Positions 28,109 to 36,550 are shown, counted from the first letter of the stretch. The stretch: 64,000 nt of DNA from Nocardia paucivorans NBRC 100373 (GCF_000308675.1 NZ_BAGE01000018.1:372001-436000); one strand, 5' to 3'. Program-made: numbers and translations. The notes: generated by a model from the letters alone, not told the origin.

Positions 28109-28272
28109 TTTCCGGTCTTACGTAACGTGAGGGTCAAGTCGAATTCGCCCATCGGATCGATGTTTTGTGGTGGCCCTACGAGATTGATTGCCGTGGGAGC
28201 CGGTGTGGCGTCGGTGCCGCGGCTCGGTGGGGCCGGGTTGCGGCACATGGTGGTCGGGACCAGGTCGAAGCA

Positions 28273-28425
28273 ATGAGTGGGGGGACGGATTCGGTGGAAT
28301 TGGCCTTGGCGCGTTCCGGGGTGGAAATCGGTGCGGGGTAGGACGAGGTCGCGCGGCGGGCGCCGAATGATGCGGCCGCCCATCTGCTGCTCGCGTTGGT
28401 GATCGGTCGTTTCGCTTTCACCTGA
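28273..28425 (+). pseudogene. Possible remnant ORF interrupted by an in-frame TAG
   Basis: Between the VOC and amidase genes (28109-28476) there is no intact gene. On the plus strand a frame from ATG 28273 reads MSGGTDSVELALARSGVEIG, meets TAG at 28339-28341, and then continues in the same frame with DEVARRAPNDAAAHLLLALV to a TGA at 28423. Residue composition on both sides looks coding-like. It may be a decayed small gene, or chance. Confidence 0.25.
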
Positions 28426-28476
28426 GCCGGGTGCGGCCGCACCCCGGTCCGTGCGGTGGGACGTCGCACACCGTCT

Positions 28477-29277
28477 TCAGGCGCGTTGGTCGGTGGTGGG
28501 GTCGCGGAAGCCGGGGATTTTCAGGGCCGCGCCAATGGCGCCGAGGGCTTCGGCTGTGGTGCGACCACCGAGGAATTCCCAGCCGGGAAAATCGGCGCCG
28601 CGGGCGGTGCCCGCGCCGGAGAGCTGGTCGAGGGTCAGTCCGGCATGTTTGTCGAGATAGTGCAGCAGGGTTCGCACGGTCACCTGTTCGCCGTGGTAGT
28701 TGGTGAGTTTCTCGTCCAGGAATGCCATGTCGTCACCTCTATCGATCAGTGCCTGTACCTCCCGGCGGAAGGCATTCATATCTATGCCCGCCGGGTCGAT
28801 CTTTCCTTCGCTGGAGTACTCGCGGTGCCCGACGCAGTCGCCCGCGCCGCGGCCGATACGGCGCAGGATGGCCGCACAGCCGCGTTTGTAGGCGTCGAGT
28901 TGGGCCGGGGTCCAGTCCCATGGGGGAGTGCCGCGGGAAACGGCTTCGATGCCGATGGTGTGGTAGTTGGCGTTGTCGGTGGGCCAGCCGGGCCAGCTAC
29001 CGCGGCCGGCGTGCCAGCAGACGCCGACGGCGATCACCCGGTAGGTGCCGTCCTTTTCGAGGACCAGTTGGGCCAGCGGTCCGGGAAGATCCGGGCGTCC
29101 GTTCTGGACGATGATCCAGTCGTTCGGACCACCACCGCCGGTGTGGTGGCACAGCACTCCCCGGATATCGCGAAAGTCGCCGTGACCGCGCTGTCGCCAG
29201 CCGTCGTGTTCCAGTACGGACAGGCCGGCTGCGCGAAGCACATCGGCCAGCCAAATGGGGTCTCCGCTCCAGCTCAT
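28477..29277 (-). CDS. N-acetylmuramoyl-L-alanine amidase, phage endolysin-like
   Basis: A 266-residue amidase_2/PGRP-type enzyme that cuts the MurNAc-L-Ala bond of peptidoglycan. Zinc-site elements are seen as LCHHTGGGGPNDW, NYHTIGIEA and CVGHREYSSEGKIDPAGID. There is no signal peptide, as in phage endolysins and unlike most host amidases. The C-terminal part (TVRTLLHYLDKHAGLTLDQL) resembles the wall-binding or tail regions of actinophage lysins. The ATG at 29277 has AGGAG six bases upstream. No holin, terminase or structural phage genes lie nearby, so it is either a domesticated phage gene or a solitary effector. The 21-bp iterons at 29415 lie in its upstream region. Confidence 0.83.
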   Translation of the reverse strand: MSWSGDPIWLADVLRAAGLSVLEHDGWRQRGHGDFRDIRGVLCHHTGGGGPNDWIIVQNGRPDLPGPLAQLVLEKDGTYRVIAVGVCWHAGRGSWPGWPTDNANYHTIGIEAVSRGTPPWDWTPAQLDAYKRGCAAILRRIGRGAGDCVGHREYSSEGKIDPAGIDMNAFRREVQALIDRGDDMAFLDEKLTNYHGEQVTVRTLLHYLDKHAGLTLDQLSGAGTARGADFPGWEFLGGRTTAEALGAIGAALKIPGFRDPTTDQRA

Positions 29278-29414
29278 CGGCCACTCCTGGTTCTCGCGCC
29301 GCTGCCGGGGTGGCAGCGCACCCACGGTGTCCGGGTGTGCCCGGTCGGCAGAGTTGTGGCGGTGCTTCCGGGATGTGGACTGCTGCGGTGCGCTGCCACA
29401 ACTCCAAGGTAGAC

Positions 29415-29477
29415 CTATTTTGGTCCCTTTTCAACCTTTATTGGTCTGGATTAGTCCTCTTTTGGTCCTTACTTCGG
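29415..29477. repeat. Three tandem 21-bp iterons (GGTC core) in AT-rich DNA
   Basis: Three direct repeats stand exactly 21 bp apart: units start at 29415, 29436 and 29457, each with a C-N-N/T-rich start and a TTGGTC core (TTTTGGTCC, TATTGGTCT, TTTTGGTCC). The stretch is strikingly AT-rich for this genome and lies between the divergent amidase and XRE-regulator genes. Spacing of two helical turns puts all cores on one face of the DNA, as in operator or replication iterons. Confidence 0.7.
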
Positions 29478-29540
29478 TATTGTTCGAATGCCGCACCGAA
29501 GTTGTCGGACACTTGATTCAGAACAGGATCGGTACCCAGA

Positions 29541-29825
29541 ATGGTCGTCATGGATGCGACGCCCGCCGAGTCGGAAGAAGTGACGGCCGAGGAAGCGAGG
29601 CTGGACGTGGCCCTCGGTGCGGAGGTGCGTGCCATGCGGGCCCGGCGCGGGTGGAGCCAGGAGGTGCTGGCCGAGAAGACCGGCTACAACAAGAAGACCA
29701 TCACCCGGCTCGAGCGCGGGGAGCGGGCCATGACGATGGCGCAGATGTACAAGATCTGCAAGGTCTTCGGTATTCGACCGAGTGAGCTAGTCGGCGCCGC
29801 GGAGAAAGAAGTCGGCATCCAGTAA
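29541..29825 (+). CDS. XRE-family (Cro/C1-type) transcriptional regulator
   Basis: A 94-residue DNA-binding protein. After a 25-residue acidic start, it carries a Cro/C1 helix-turn-helix: LGAEVRAMRARRGWSQEVLAEKTGYNKKTITRLERGERAMTMAQ (given in parts: helix 2 WSQEVLAEKTG, recognition helix KKTITRLERG). There is no effector domain. Starts at ATG 29541 and 29550 are both possible. It is divergent from the phage-type amidase, and the iteron array lies 64 bases upstream, so it is the best candidate to bind it. Confidence 0.85.
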   Translation: MVVMDATPAESEEVTAEEARLDVALGAEVRAMRARRGWSQEVLAEKTGYNKKTITRLERGERAMTMAQMYKICKVFGIRPSELVGAAEKEVGIQ

Positions 29826-29951
29826 CGGCGAGGGGTCCAGGCCGCGTCGACGTGCCTCGAGGATGAACGAGGACACCGTCGTGGTGGTGCGATCCTCGGT
29901 CAGATAGTCCGCCATCTCGACGGCGGGACGGTCCGGAGCTTCGTTGCCCAT
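29787..29951 (-). CDS. Small hypothetical protein
   Basis: A 54-residue ORF starting at ATG 29951 with GGAGA five bases upstream. The product is polar (MADYLTEDRTTTTVSSF then ARRRGLDPSPLLDADFFLRG) with no membrane helix. It overlaps the end of the XRE gene tail to tail by 39 bases. I do not recognise a family; a role tied to the XRE regulator is possible but unproven. The following stretch to 30257 otherwise shows nothing I can name. Confidence 0.4.
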   Translation of the reverse strand: MGNEAPDRPAVEMADYLTEDRTTTTVSSFILEARRRGLDPSPLLDADFFLRGAD

Positions 29952-30547
29952 GGGCGTCTCCAGTTCTACCGATCCACGCTCGCGAGGTGTGATCCTGCCT
30001 CCCCCGCCGAGCCCGACTGTTCCAACTCGACACCCTCGAACGAGGGTTGGTGCGGTAATACCGATTCGATTCGCCGTCCGGGCTATCCGATCCGTCTTTC
30101 GAGAGACGCCGGCTCGGTAGCGTCGGACCGTCCGCCACACCCGAGACAGTGGTGCGGACCTTCCCCTTCTGGAACAAGCTCGATACCCATGTCGACACCT
30201 TCCAGCTACCCGACCCCTGCTCCCGAACCCATCACCGGAGCCTGATGCCGAGTGTAGTTATCCTGCGGCTTTCCGCCTAGGCCCGAGAACGAACGAGAGT
30301 CGAGGGCTCCGAAGCGGCGGAACGGGGCGCCGGTAAATCCGCAGGGGCCCAAGCGTTACCGGGCCGCCGAATGCCTCGGCGGCCGAGCGGGAGTCCGATC
30401 CGCTCGGAGCGCGGTGAATACCGTTGCGCGGCCGAGATTCTCGGTGACAAACCGTATTCCTCCTGGGACGCAACCGTATCGAGTGCGCCCGGCCGTCGGT
30501 AACCCGCAGCCTCGGCCCAGACTGTGGTAACGGTGTGCCGGTTCGGT

Positions 30548-31006
30548 TCAGCCGCGAGCCGTCGCGTCGACGACCTCGGCGAGCCGGTCGGGGCCCGATC
30601 GGTCCGGCCTCGTCGGAGAACGGTTCACCGGCCCAGAGCAAGCGCATGCGGTCGAGCTGGGTGTCGAGCCGTTTGCCCCGGGTACGGATATCGATGCCGG
30701 CTGCGTGATAGTCGTCGACGCGGCCGCCGACGCCGACACCGAGGGTGAAGCGACCATTGGAGATCCGGTCGAGCGTTGCGGATTGTTTTGCCAATAGGGC
30801 GGTGTCCCGCAGCGGAGCCGGTACGACCTCGGTTTGCAGGCGGATTCGCGTGGTCACGGCCGCGATGGCGGCCGGCGCGATCATGGGTTCGGGATTGTCG
30901 TAGACCAAGCGATCGAGGATGGCGATGGTGTCGAAGGGGCCGCGCTCGGCTCGTCGGGCCCATTCCACCGGTATGGCGGGATCGGAACAGGTAGGCCGAT
31001 ACCCAC
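30548..31006 (-). pseudogene. LLM-class oxidoreductase pseudogene, frameshifted and internally deleted
   Basis: The central frame encodes an unmistakable luciferase-like oxidoreductase piece (VEWARRAERGPFDTIAILDR, ISNGRFTLGVGVGGR, RLDTQLDRMRLLWAGEPFSD). Its normal opening, VGIGLPVPIPP from GTG 31006 with GAAGGAG upstream, is in a different frame, so a frameshift lies near 30965. After AGPIG the frame loses homology, and PDRLAEVVDATARG with a stop follows in another frame, implying loss of roughly the C-terminal half of the barrel. The gene was once similar to the F420/FMN-type enzymes but cannot be functional. Confidence 0.8.
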
Positions 31007-31063
31007 GGTCGTCGGTGATTCTCCTTCGGGAGGGATTATGTGTACGGCGTACCGCCCCGCCCG

Positions 31064-31079
31064 GTCCGATGTATCGGAC
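31064..31079. promoter_or_regulatory. 16-bp palindrome upstream of the LLM pseudogene
   Basis: GTCCGAT-GT-ATCGGAC is a perfect 7-bp inverted repeat with a 2-base centre, 58 bases upstream of the pseudogene's original start and just past the end of the convergent-side hydrolase gene. It has the form of a TetR/MarR operator and may be a leftover of the pseudogene's control. Confidence 0.4.
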
Positions 31080-31134
31080 TGTGCTCTCATCTGCGGTGCA
31101 CTTCGAAGAGCGCAATGGGTTGTCCGACAACGTA

Positions 31135-31974
31135 TCACACGGAATCGCTCTCGACTTCCGGTGCGAGCACTTCGACGAGTCGGTGGGCGAACTCCGCCGC
31201 GTCGGTGCGGATTCCGTTGTGTCCGCCCGGGAACTCGGTGACCGTACGGCCGAGCCGAGTGGCGATCTCCACGGTGGAGCGGTGCGGCAGTGTGTCGTCT
31301 CCGACGCGGCCCACCGCCGGTATCAGTCGATCGGCCACCGTGGCCAGTGCCGCGTAGTCCGGTTGATACGAGGTGATTTCCCGCAATTCGTGTTCCAGCA
31401 TCGCGGGGGTGTTCGCGGCCAATCGGGCGCGGAGTTCGACGATGCGCGGTGGGAGGTCGGGTGTGTTCGGTGGCGGGGTCGTCTTCTCTCCCATCCCGGT
31501 CAGGAAGCGGGCCATGGCGGGACCGATTCCCGCCGTGCGGAACAGCTCGTGGACCTCCTCGATCATGGCGAGATGCTCGGCGGCGTCGGGAAGTGCCGCC
31601 AGGCACGGTGGTTCGTGGACGACCATTCTGCGTACCCGGTCGGGGTGTCGGGCCAATAGCTCCAGACAGACGACGGCCCCGGCGCTGGTGCCGAAGACGA
31701 ATGCCGGTCGTTCGCTGAGATGGGTGAGCAGTCGGTAGGCGTCCTCGCTCTGTGTCGCGATTCGCCGGTCTGCGGTGGAATCGTCGAGCGTGCTGCGGGA
31801 ATGGCCGCGTGGGTCGAGCGCCACCACCGTGAAATGTCGTTCGAGGACATCTGCCATTTCGTCGAACACCCCCGCGTCTCCGCCGCCGCCGGGAATCGAT
31901 AGCAGGAGTGGGCCGGTGCCGCGTATCTCGTAGTACAGGGTCGCACCGGGCACGGTCAGGGTCGCGGAGCGCAT
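31135..31974 (-). CDS. Alpha/beta hydrolase
   Basis: A 279-residue alpha/beta hydrolase. The oxyanion region is LLSIPGGGGDAGVFDEMADV, the nucleophile elbow is GTSAG (serine), and the catalytic histidine is in FPGGHNGIRTD near the C-terminus; the acid is probably in the PAVGRVGDD segment. The ATG at 31974 has AAAGGA upstream. No signal peptide. Substrate unknown; homologues act on esters, lactones or epoxides. Confidence 0.85.
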   Translation of the reverse strand: MRSATLTVPGATLYYEIRGTGPLLLSIPGGGGDAGVFDEMADVLERHFTVVALDPRGHSRSTLDDSTADRRIATQSEDAYRLLTHLSERPAFVFGTSAGAVVCLELLARHPDRVRRMVVHEPPCLAALPDAAEHLAMIEEVHELFRTAGIGPAMARFLTGMGEKTTPPPNTPDLPPRIVELRARLAANTPAMLEHELREITSYQPDYAALATVADRLIPAVGRVGDDTLPHRSTVEIATRLGRTVTEFPGGHNGIRTDAAEFAHRLVEVLAPEVESDSV

Positions 31975-32039
31975 GGAACGGTCCTTTCCAGGTGGCCGGC
32001 GCTACCGGATCGTCGGCTTGCACCGGTCCGAACGGCATG

Positions 32040-32066
32040 GTGGGTCGGACCGTCGGGCCGACCCAC
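32040..32066 (-). terminator. Hairpin between two hydrolase genes
   Basis: A perfect 9-bp stem, GTGGGTCGG at 32040-32048 with its complement at 32058-32066, encloses 9 nt. It lies downstream of the hydrolase ending at 32165 and upstream of the one starting at 31974, so it probably separates their transcripts. Confidence 0.5.
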
Positions 32067-32115
32067 GTTCACCTTATCGGCGCTTCGTTGTCGTCTCGGC
32101 CGAGCGATGTGCTCG

Positions 32116-32147
32116 GCCGACGTCATTGCCAGCCGACGTCATTGCCA
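32116..32147. repeat. 16-bp perfect tandem duplication
   Basis: GCCGACGTCATTGCCA occurs twice without a gap (32116-32131 and 32132-32147) in the 190-bp gap between two hydrolase genes. Each copy contains the palindrome GACGTC. It may be a doubled binding site or slippage. Confidence 0.6.
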
Positions 32148-32164
32148 TCGGGGCGATGTGCCCG

Positions 32165-32959
32165 TCAAAGGGACTGTTCGCGAAGGAATTCCGTTATCAA
32201 GGCGATCCAGTCGGCGGGTTTCTCGGCAAACGGAAGGTGGCCGGTTTCGATATCGATCAGTCGGGCCGTGGCCAGTCCTTCGGCGACCTCCCGGTGCAGT
32301 TCGGGAGGCACAAGAGCGTCGGCGGTCGTGGAGATCACCAGGGTGGGAGCGGTGATCGCGGGCAGGTCGGCGCGAACATCGGCGCGGGCGACGAGATCGG
32401 CCTGATCGGCGCAGCCGGCCGGAAGGGTCTGTGCGGTGGTCCGAATGATATCGGCCAGTTCCGCCGAGGAAAGTCCGTCGAGGACCGCGCCGTTCCAGGC
32501 CGACGACACCATGAACTTCGCCAGCAGCAGATGTTCACCGGCCCGGTACAGGTCGCGCCATAGTTCGGCGTGCAGTCGTAGACGGGTGTTCGGCGCGGCG
32601 AAGGGCGCTGTCAGGACGAGTGCGGTCACCCGTTGCGGATATCGGGCCGCCGCTCGTAGGGCCACCGTGGTTCCGAGGGAGTAGCCGACGATCGCGAAAC
32701 GCTCGTGCCCCTCGGCCGTTGCGGCGGCGACGAGTTGATCGGCCAGATCGTCCAGTTCCAGTGCCGCGCCGACGGGGGCCGATTCTCCGGAACCGGGGAA
32801 GTCCACACCGATCACGGTGTGATGTGCGCTCAGGTCGTTCAGGACGGGACCGTAGTTGGCTCGGATACCGCCACTCGCGCCGTGCGCGAGCAGGACCGCG
32901 GGACCGTTGCCCAGCACGGTGCGGGCGAGCTCGGGATGCGGGGGAGCAAAGGGGGCCAT
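32165..32959 (-). CDS. Alpha/beta hydrolase, TetR-controlled
   Basis: A 264-residue alpha/beta hydrolase: oxyanion region VLLAHGASGGIRANY, strand-turn VIGVDFPGSGES, nucleophile elbow GYSLG (serine), acid in VISTTADALVPPELH, and histidine in IETGHLPFAEKP. The ATG at 32959 is five bases after AGGAG. Divergent from a TetR gene 76 bases away, with two TAGTG-type operator sites in the gap, so it is very likely the regulator's target. Confidence 0.87.
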   Translation of the reverse strand: MAPFAPPHPELARTVLGNGPAVLLAHGASGGIRANYGPVLNDLSAHHTVIGVDFPGSGESAPVGAALELDDLADQLVAAATAEGHERFAIVGYSLGTTVALRAAARYPQRVTALVLTAPFAAPNTRLRLHAELWRDLYRAGEHLLLAKFMVSSAWNGAVLDGLSSAELADIIRTTAQTLPAGCADQADLVARADVRADLPAITAPTLVISTTADALVPPELHREVAEGLATARLIDIETGHLPFAEKPADWIALITEFLREQSL

Positions 32960-32972
32960 GGGCACTCCTATT

Positions 32973-33025
32973 TTTTAGTGGTCAATACAGAATGGAAGAT
33001 AACACGGTTTTAGTGATCGCTATAA
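32973..33025. promoter_or_regulatory. Paired TetR-type operator sites
   Basis: TTTTAGTGGTC (32973-32983) and TTTTAGTGATC (33008-33018) are direct repeats 35 bp apart. The second is part of an imperfect palindrome, TTTAGTGATCGCTATAA (33009-33025), with seven of nine matched pairs. The gap separates the divergent hydrolase and TetR genes and is AT-rich, as expected for overlapping promoters. Confidence 0.5.
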
Positions 33026-33035
33026 AATTGGCCGC

Positions 33036-33641
33036 ATGGGCAGAGCAGCAGGTAGGCCGCGCGGATTCGACAGACAGGAGGCACTCGACCGCGCAGTGCG
33101 GCTGTTCTGGCGGCATGGTTACGAAGCGACCTCGATCGCGGCGCTCGTCGAGACCCTCGGCATTCGCCCGCCGAGTCTCTATGCGGCATTCGGTGACAAA
33201 CGGGCGCTGTTCTCCGAAGCCGTACGCCACTACACCCGGACCTACGGCGCGTTCACCGCTCGGGCATTGGCCGAGGAGGAAACCGCCTACGCCGCGCTAC
33301 GCCGTCTACTCCACGAAGCCGCCGCCGACTACACCGACAGCGCTCATCCGCCCGGCTGCATGATCATCAGCGCGGCCACCAATTGCACTCCCGCATCGGA
33401 GGACGTCAAAGCCGAACTGCGCGCCGGACGGGAAGCCACCAAGGAGGCCTTTCGGCAGAAGATCGTCGACGACATCACCGCCGGACGCCTACCCACCGAC
33501 ACCGATGCCGCGGCATTGGCGACCTACTATGCGGCGGTCCTACAGGGGATGTCCGTTCAGGCGTGCGATGGTGCCGCGCGAGAGGACCTCGAGCGCGTGG
33601 CCGTACTCGCCATGGCGGCCTGGCCCACCCCGGGAACGTAA
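33036..33641 (+). CDS. TetR/AcrR-family regulator
   Basis: A 201-residue TetR repressor. The N-terminal helix-turn-helix is RGFDRQEALDRAVRLFWRHG / YEATSIAALVETLGIRPPSLYAAFGDKRALF; the C-terminal helices form a ligand domain containing PPGCMIISAATNCTP. ATG 33036. The upstream operators and the divergent hydrolase suggest autoregulation plus control of the hydrolase. Inducer unknown. Confidence 0.88.
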   Translation: MGRAAGRPRGFDRQEALDRAVRLFWRHGYEATSIAALVETLGIRPPSLYAAFGDKRALFSEAVRHYTRTYGAFTARALAEEETAYAALRRLLHEAAADYTDSAHPPGCMIISAATNCTPASEDVKAELRAGREATKEAFRQKIVDDITAGRLPTDTDAAALATYYAAVLQGMSVQACDGAAREDLERVAVLAMAAWPTPGT

Positions 33642-33660
33642 TCGGGGTGCGTGAGCGGAT

Positions 33661-33831
33661 TCAGGTCGCGGCGGTCGACCGTTCCCGTTCCGGCGCAACG
33701 GTTGTCCGCGCGCCGCGCCCCGGGGTCCATATCTCCAGCACGACGGCGGAGACCATCATGAGCAGACCAAGTGTCGGTGCCGATTGCCGGACCCCGTGCC
33801 CGAAGGCGGCCTTGTCGACGATTTCCTCACC
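33661..33831 (-). pseudogene. Possible 3' remnant of a membrane-protein gene
   Basis: A minus-strand frame with strong G/C third-position bias ends at 33661 and reads GEEIVDKAAFGHGVRQSAP, a hydrophobic stretch TLGLLMMVSAVVLEIW, then a basic-polar tail ERERSTAAT. No start codon precedes it outside the opposite-strand serine hydrolase gene. It looks like the last helix of a transporter or other membrane protein whose upstream part was lost. Confidence 0.25.
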
Positions 33832-33879
33832 GCTCGGCGGGCCGAGCGACGCGAACGGTAGCGGCGGATCGCTCGCGCC

Positions 33880-35151
33880 GTGATTACCCTGGGCGCAGTG
33901 AGCACAGATACCTCTTCGCTGGTACCGATAGCGACCGACCTGGACTCCGTGACCTCGTTCGGATACGAGGACGACCCGGCCGACGCGGGCCTGACCCGGG
34001 CGGATATCGAGTCGATCTGGGAAGAGGTGCGCCGGTGGTACCGGATGGGAGCCACCCCGGCCATCCAGGTGTGCCTGCGTCGCAGCGGAAAGGTGGTGCT
34101 GAACCGGGCGATCGGACACGGGTGGGGCAACGGGCCGAAGGACGGGCCCGACGCCGAGAAGATCCCGGTGACGACCGACAGCCCGTTCTGCGGGTTCTCC
34201 ACCGCCAAGGGCGTTTCGGCCGCGGTGATGTTCATGCTCGTCGAACAGGGCACCTTCGCCCTCGACGATCCGGTGTGCGCCCATATCCCGGAGTTCGCGG
34301 CAGGTGGTAAGGAGACGATCACGATCGGCGACGTGCTGTCGCATTCGGCCGGGATACCGTTCGTGACCCCACCCTATCGCGGGTACCAGCTGGTGTTCGA
34401 CGAGGAGCTGTGTGTCCGCGGGTTGGCGGATCTGAAGCCGAGTTGGCCGCCGAATCGGTTCCGCGTCTACCACGCGCTGACCGCTGGGCTGATCCAGCGG
34501 TTGCTGGTGCAGCGGGCCACCGGCAAACGGATGCGGGAACATCTGGCCGAACGGGTATTGGAGCCGTTGGGGTTCCGGTGGACGAATTTCGGGGTGCGAC
34601 CCGAGGACGTCGACGCGGTGGTGCCCAGTGTGCGAACCGGTCCGCCGCCGCCCCGGTTGGCGGCATTCGTGGCGGGCAAGGCGCTCGGTGGGCCGATGTC
34701 CGGTCCGAAATCCATGGACACGAACCGGGAGTTCCTCACCGCCGAACTACCGTCCGGCAATCTCGTCACCACGGCCTTCGAACTGTCGCGGTTCTACGAG
34801 ATCCTCGCGCGGGGCGGTGAGCTCGACGGGGTGCGGATGATGCGGCCGGAGACCGTCCGTGCCGCGGTACGACCGGCCCCGTGGATTCCGGGAATAGCCG
34901 GGCGGGTGAGCCGCGCCGGTTACGAGCTGGGCGGACGGCGTTCGAAATTCGGTCGCGATACCGAATCCCATTTCGGGCGTAGCGGTCTGACCACCCAGTA
35001 CGGCTGGGCCGACCCGGAACGTGGGCTCACCGGCGCCGTCCTGACCAGCGGGAAGTCCAGAATCGATACCGATCGGCCGTGGCGGTTGGTCGCGCGGATC
35101 TCCGAGACCGTGGGGCCGCTCCCGACCGCGGAGCGGGTTTTCGACCTCTGA
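33880..35151 (+). CDS. Beta-lactamase-family serine hydrolase
   Basis: A 423-residue class C beta-lactamase/esterase-like protein. The nucleophile motif S-x-x-K is F-S-T-A-K-G near residue 105, the second motif Y-x-x is RVYHALTAG, and a C-terminal H-x-G-like FGRSGLTTQYG region is seen. No signal peptide is evident, so it is probably a cytoplasmic esterase rather than a beta-lactamase. GTG starts at 33880 and 33898 are both possible; neither has a clear ribosome site. Confidence 0.8.
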   Translation: MITLGAVSTDTSSLVPIATDLDSVTSFGYEDDPADAGLTRADIESIWEEVRRWYRMGATPAIQVCLRRSGKVVLNRAIGHGWGNGPKDGPDAEKIPVTTDSPFCGFSTAKGVSAAVMFMLVEQGTFALDDPVCAHIPEFAAGGKETITIGDVLSHSAGIPFVTPPYRGYQLVFDEELCVRGLADLKPSWPPNRFRVYHALTAGLIQRLLVQRATGKRMREHLAERVLEPLGFRWTNFGVRPEDVDAVVPSVRTGPPPPRLAAFVAGKALGGPMSGPKSMDTNREFLTAELPSGNLVTTAFELSRFYEILARGGELDGVRMMRPETVRAAVRPAPWIPGIAGRVSRAGYELGGRRSKFGRDTESHFGRSGLTTQYGWADPERGLTGAVLTSGKSRIDTDRPWRLVARISETVGPLPTAERVFDL

Positions 35152-35154
35152 GCC

Positions 35155-36393
35155 TCAGGCGACGCCGAGTTCCCGGGCCGCGATGGCGAGATCCTTGTCG
35201 CCGCGGCCGGACAGGCACAGCAGGATGACCGAATCCGCCGGCACTTCGGAGTGTTCGGCCATTTCCAGCAGATATCCGAGGGCATGTGCGGATTCGAGGG
35301 CGGTGATGATGCCCTCGGTGCGACCGAGCGCGCGGAATCCGCGCAGGGCCACGGCATCGGTGGCGGCGCGGAATATCACGCGCCCACTGTCCTTGAGATA
35401 GCTGAGTTCTGGTCCGACCCCCGGATAGTCCAGGCCCGCGGCGATACTGTGGGTGCGGGCGATCTGCCCTTCCTCGTCCTGTAACAGGTAGCTGAAGGAA
35501 CCGTCCATCTCGCCGGTGCTGCCCACACTCAGGGTCGCCGCGTGCGCACCGGTCTCGATACCGCGTCCCGCCGCCTCGACACCGATGAGCCGAACTCGTT
35601 CGTCACCGGCGAAGGGATGGAAGGTGCCGATGGCATTGCTGCCGCCGCCCACACAGGCGATGACGTAATCGGGCAGCCGCCCTTCCGCGCGCAGGATCTG
35701 CGCCCTGGCCTCCGCGCCGATCACGGTCTGGAAGTCTCGCACCATTCGTGGATATGGCGCCGGGCCGGCCGTGGTCCCGAACATGTAGTGGGTGGTGGTG
35801 ACATTCGATACCCAGTCACGGACCGCCTCGCTGATCGCGTCCTTGAGACGACGGCTGCCATTGTGCACCGGACGGACGTCGGCGCCGAGCAGCTTCATCC
35901 GAACGACATTGTGCTCCTGCCGCTGCATATCGTCGGCGCCCATGTAGACCACACAGTCCAGTCCGAGCTGGGCGCACACCGTCGCCGCCGCGACGCCGTG
36001 CTGACCGGCGCCGGTTTCGGCGACGATCCGTCGTTTACCCATCCGCTGGGCCAGCAGCCCCTGGCCCAGCGCATTGTTGATCTTGTGCGCGCCGGTATGC
36101 GTCATATCCTCGCGCTTCAGATACACTTTGGCGCCGCGCACCCGGAGTAGCTCGGCGAAGCGGGGCACCTGGTGCAGCAGGGTCGGGCGGCCGACGCGTT
36201 CGCGCAACAGATCGGACAGTTCGGCGAGGAAACCGGGATCGCTCACGGCGTGGTGATAGGCGTTCTCCAGCTCGTTCAGGGCCGCCATGAGGCCCTCCGG
36301 GACGAATCTGCCTCCGAAACGACCGAAACGCCCCTGCTCGTCCGGATACATTCCGTGCCGGTAGGTTTCCTCCGTCGGGTATCCGATCACCAT
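35155..36393 (-). CDS. trpB: Tryptophan synthase beta chain (solitary)
   Basis: A 412-residue TrpB1-type subunit, which condenses indole with L-serine using PLP. The opening ([22 protein letters not shown]), PLP-lysine motif [12 protein letters not shown], phosphate loop [13 protein letters not shown] and the C-terminal [11 protein letters not shown] are all present, so it looks catalytically intact. It is not in a trp operon: no trpA or trpC is adjacent. ATG 36393 is given; ATG 36351 (MYPDEQGR) is nearer the usual TrpB start and also possible. Upstream DNA has a short TG/CA repeat. Confidence 0.93.
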   Translation of the reverse strand: MVIGYPTEETYRHGMYPDEQGRFGRFGGRFVPEGLMAALNELENAYHHAVSDPGFLAELSDLLRERVGRPTLLHQVPRFAELLRVRGAKVYLKREDMTHTGAHKINNALGQGLLAQRMGKRRIVAETGAGQHGVAAATVCAQLGLDCVVYMGADDMQRQEHNVVRMKLLGADVRPVHNGSRRLKDAISEAVRDWVSNVTTTHYMFGTTAGPAPYPRMVRDFQTVIGAEARAQILRAEGRLPDYVIACVGGGSNAIGTFHPFAGDERVRLIGVEAAGRGIETGAHAATLSVGSTGEMDGSFSYLLQDEEGQIARTHSIAAGLDYPGVGPELSYLKDSGRVIFRAATDAVALRGFRALGRTEGIITALESAHALGYLLEMAEHSEVPADSVILLCLSGRGDKDLAIAARELGVA

Positions 36394-36550
36394 ACGCACA
36401 CACACACTTTCCTGAAAGCTGTCCGCCGCAAGTCTGGGACGGTTCTGCGATCACCGGGTCACCTACCGGCAACGGACGAGTAAACAGTAGTGAAGCGCAT
36501 GTATGCGCAGGATGTCGACACTTCCCGCGTTTGGGAATGCGTGATGTGGA

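Noticed and set aside
28096..28383. 95-residue frame whose TGA overlaps the VOC gene ATG as ATGA
   Set aside because: The overlap suggested coupling, but third-position GC is near background, the product is Pro/Arg-rich without pattern, and no ribosome site was found.
36403..36413. CA/TG dinucleotide run upstream of trpB as a phase-variable tract
   Set aside because: Only about five units long, too short to support slippage control without further evidence.
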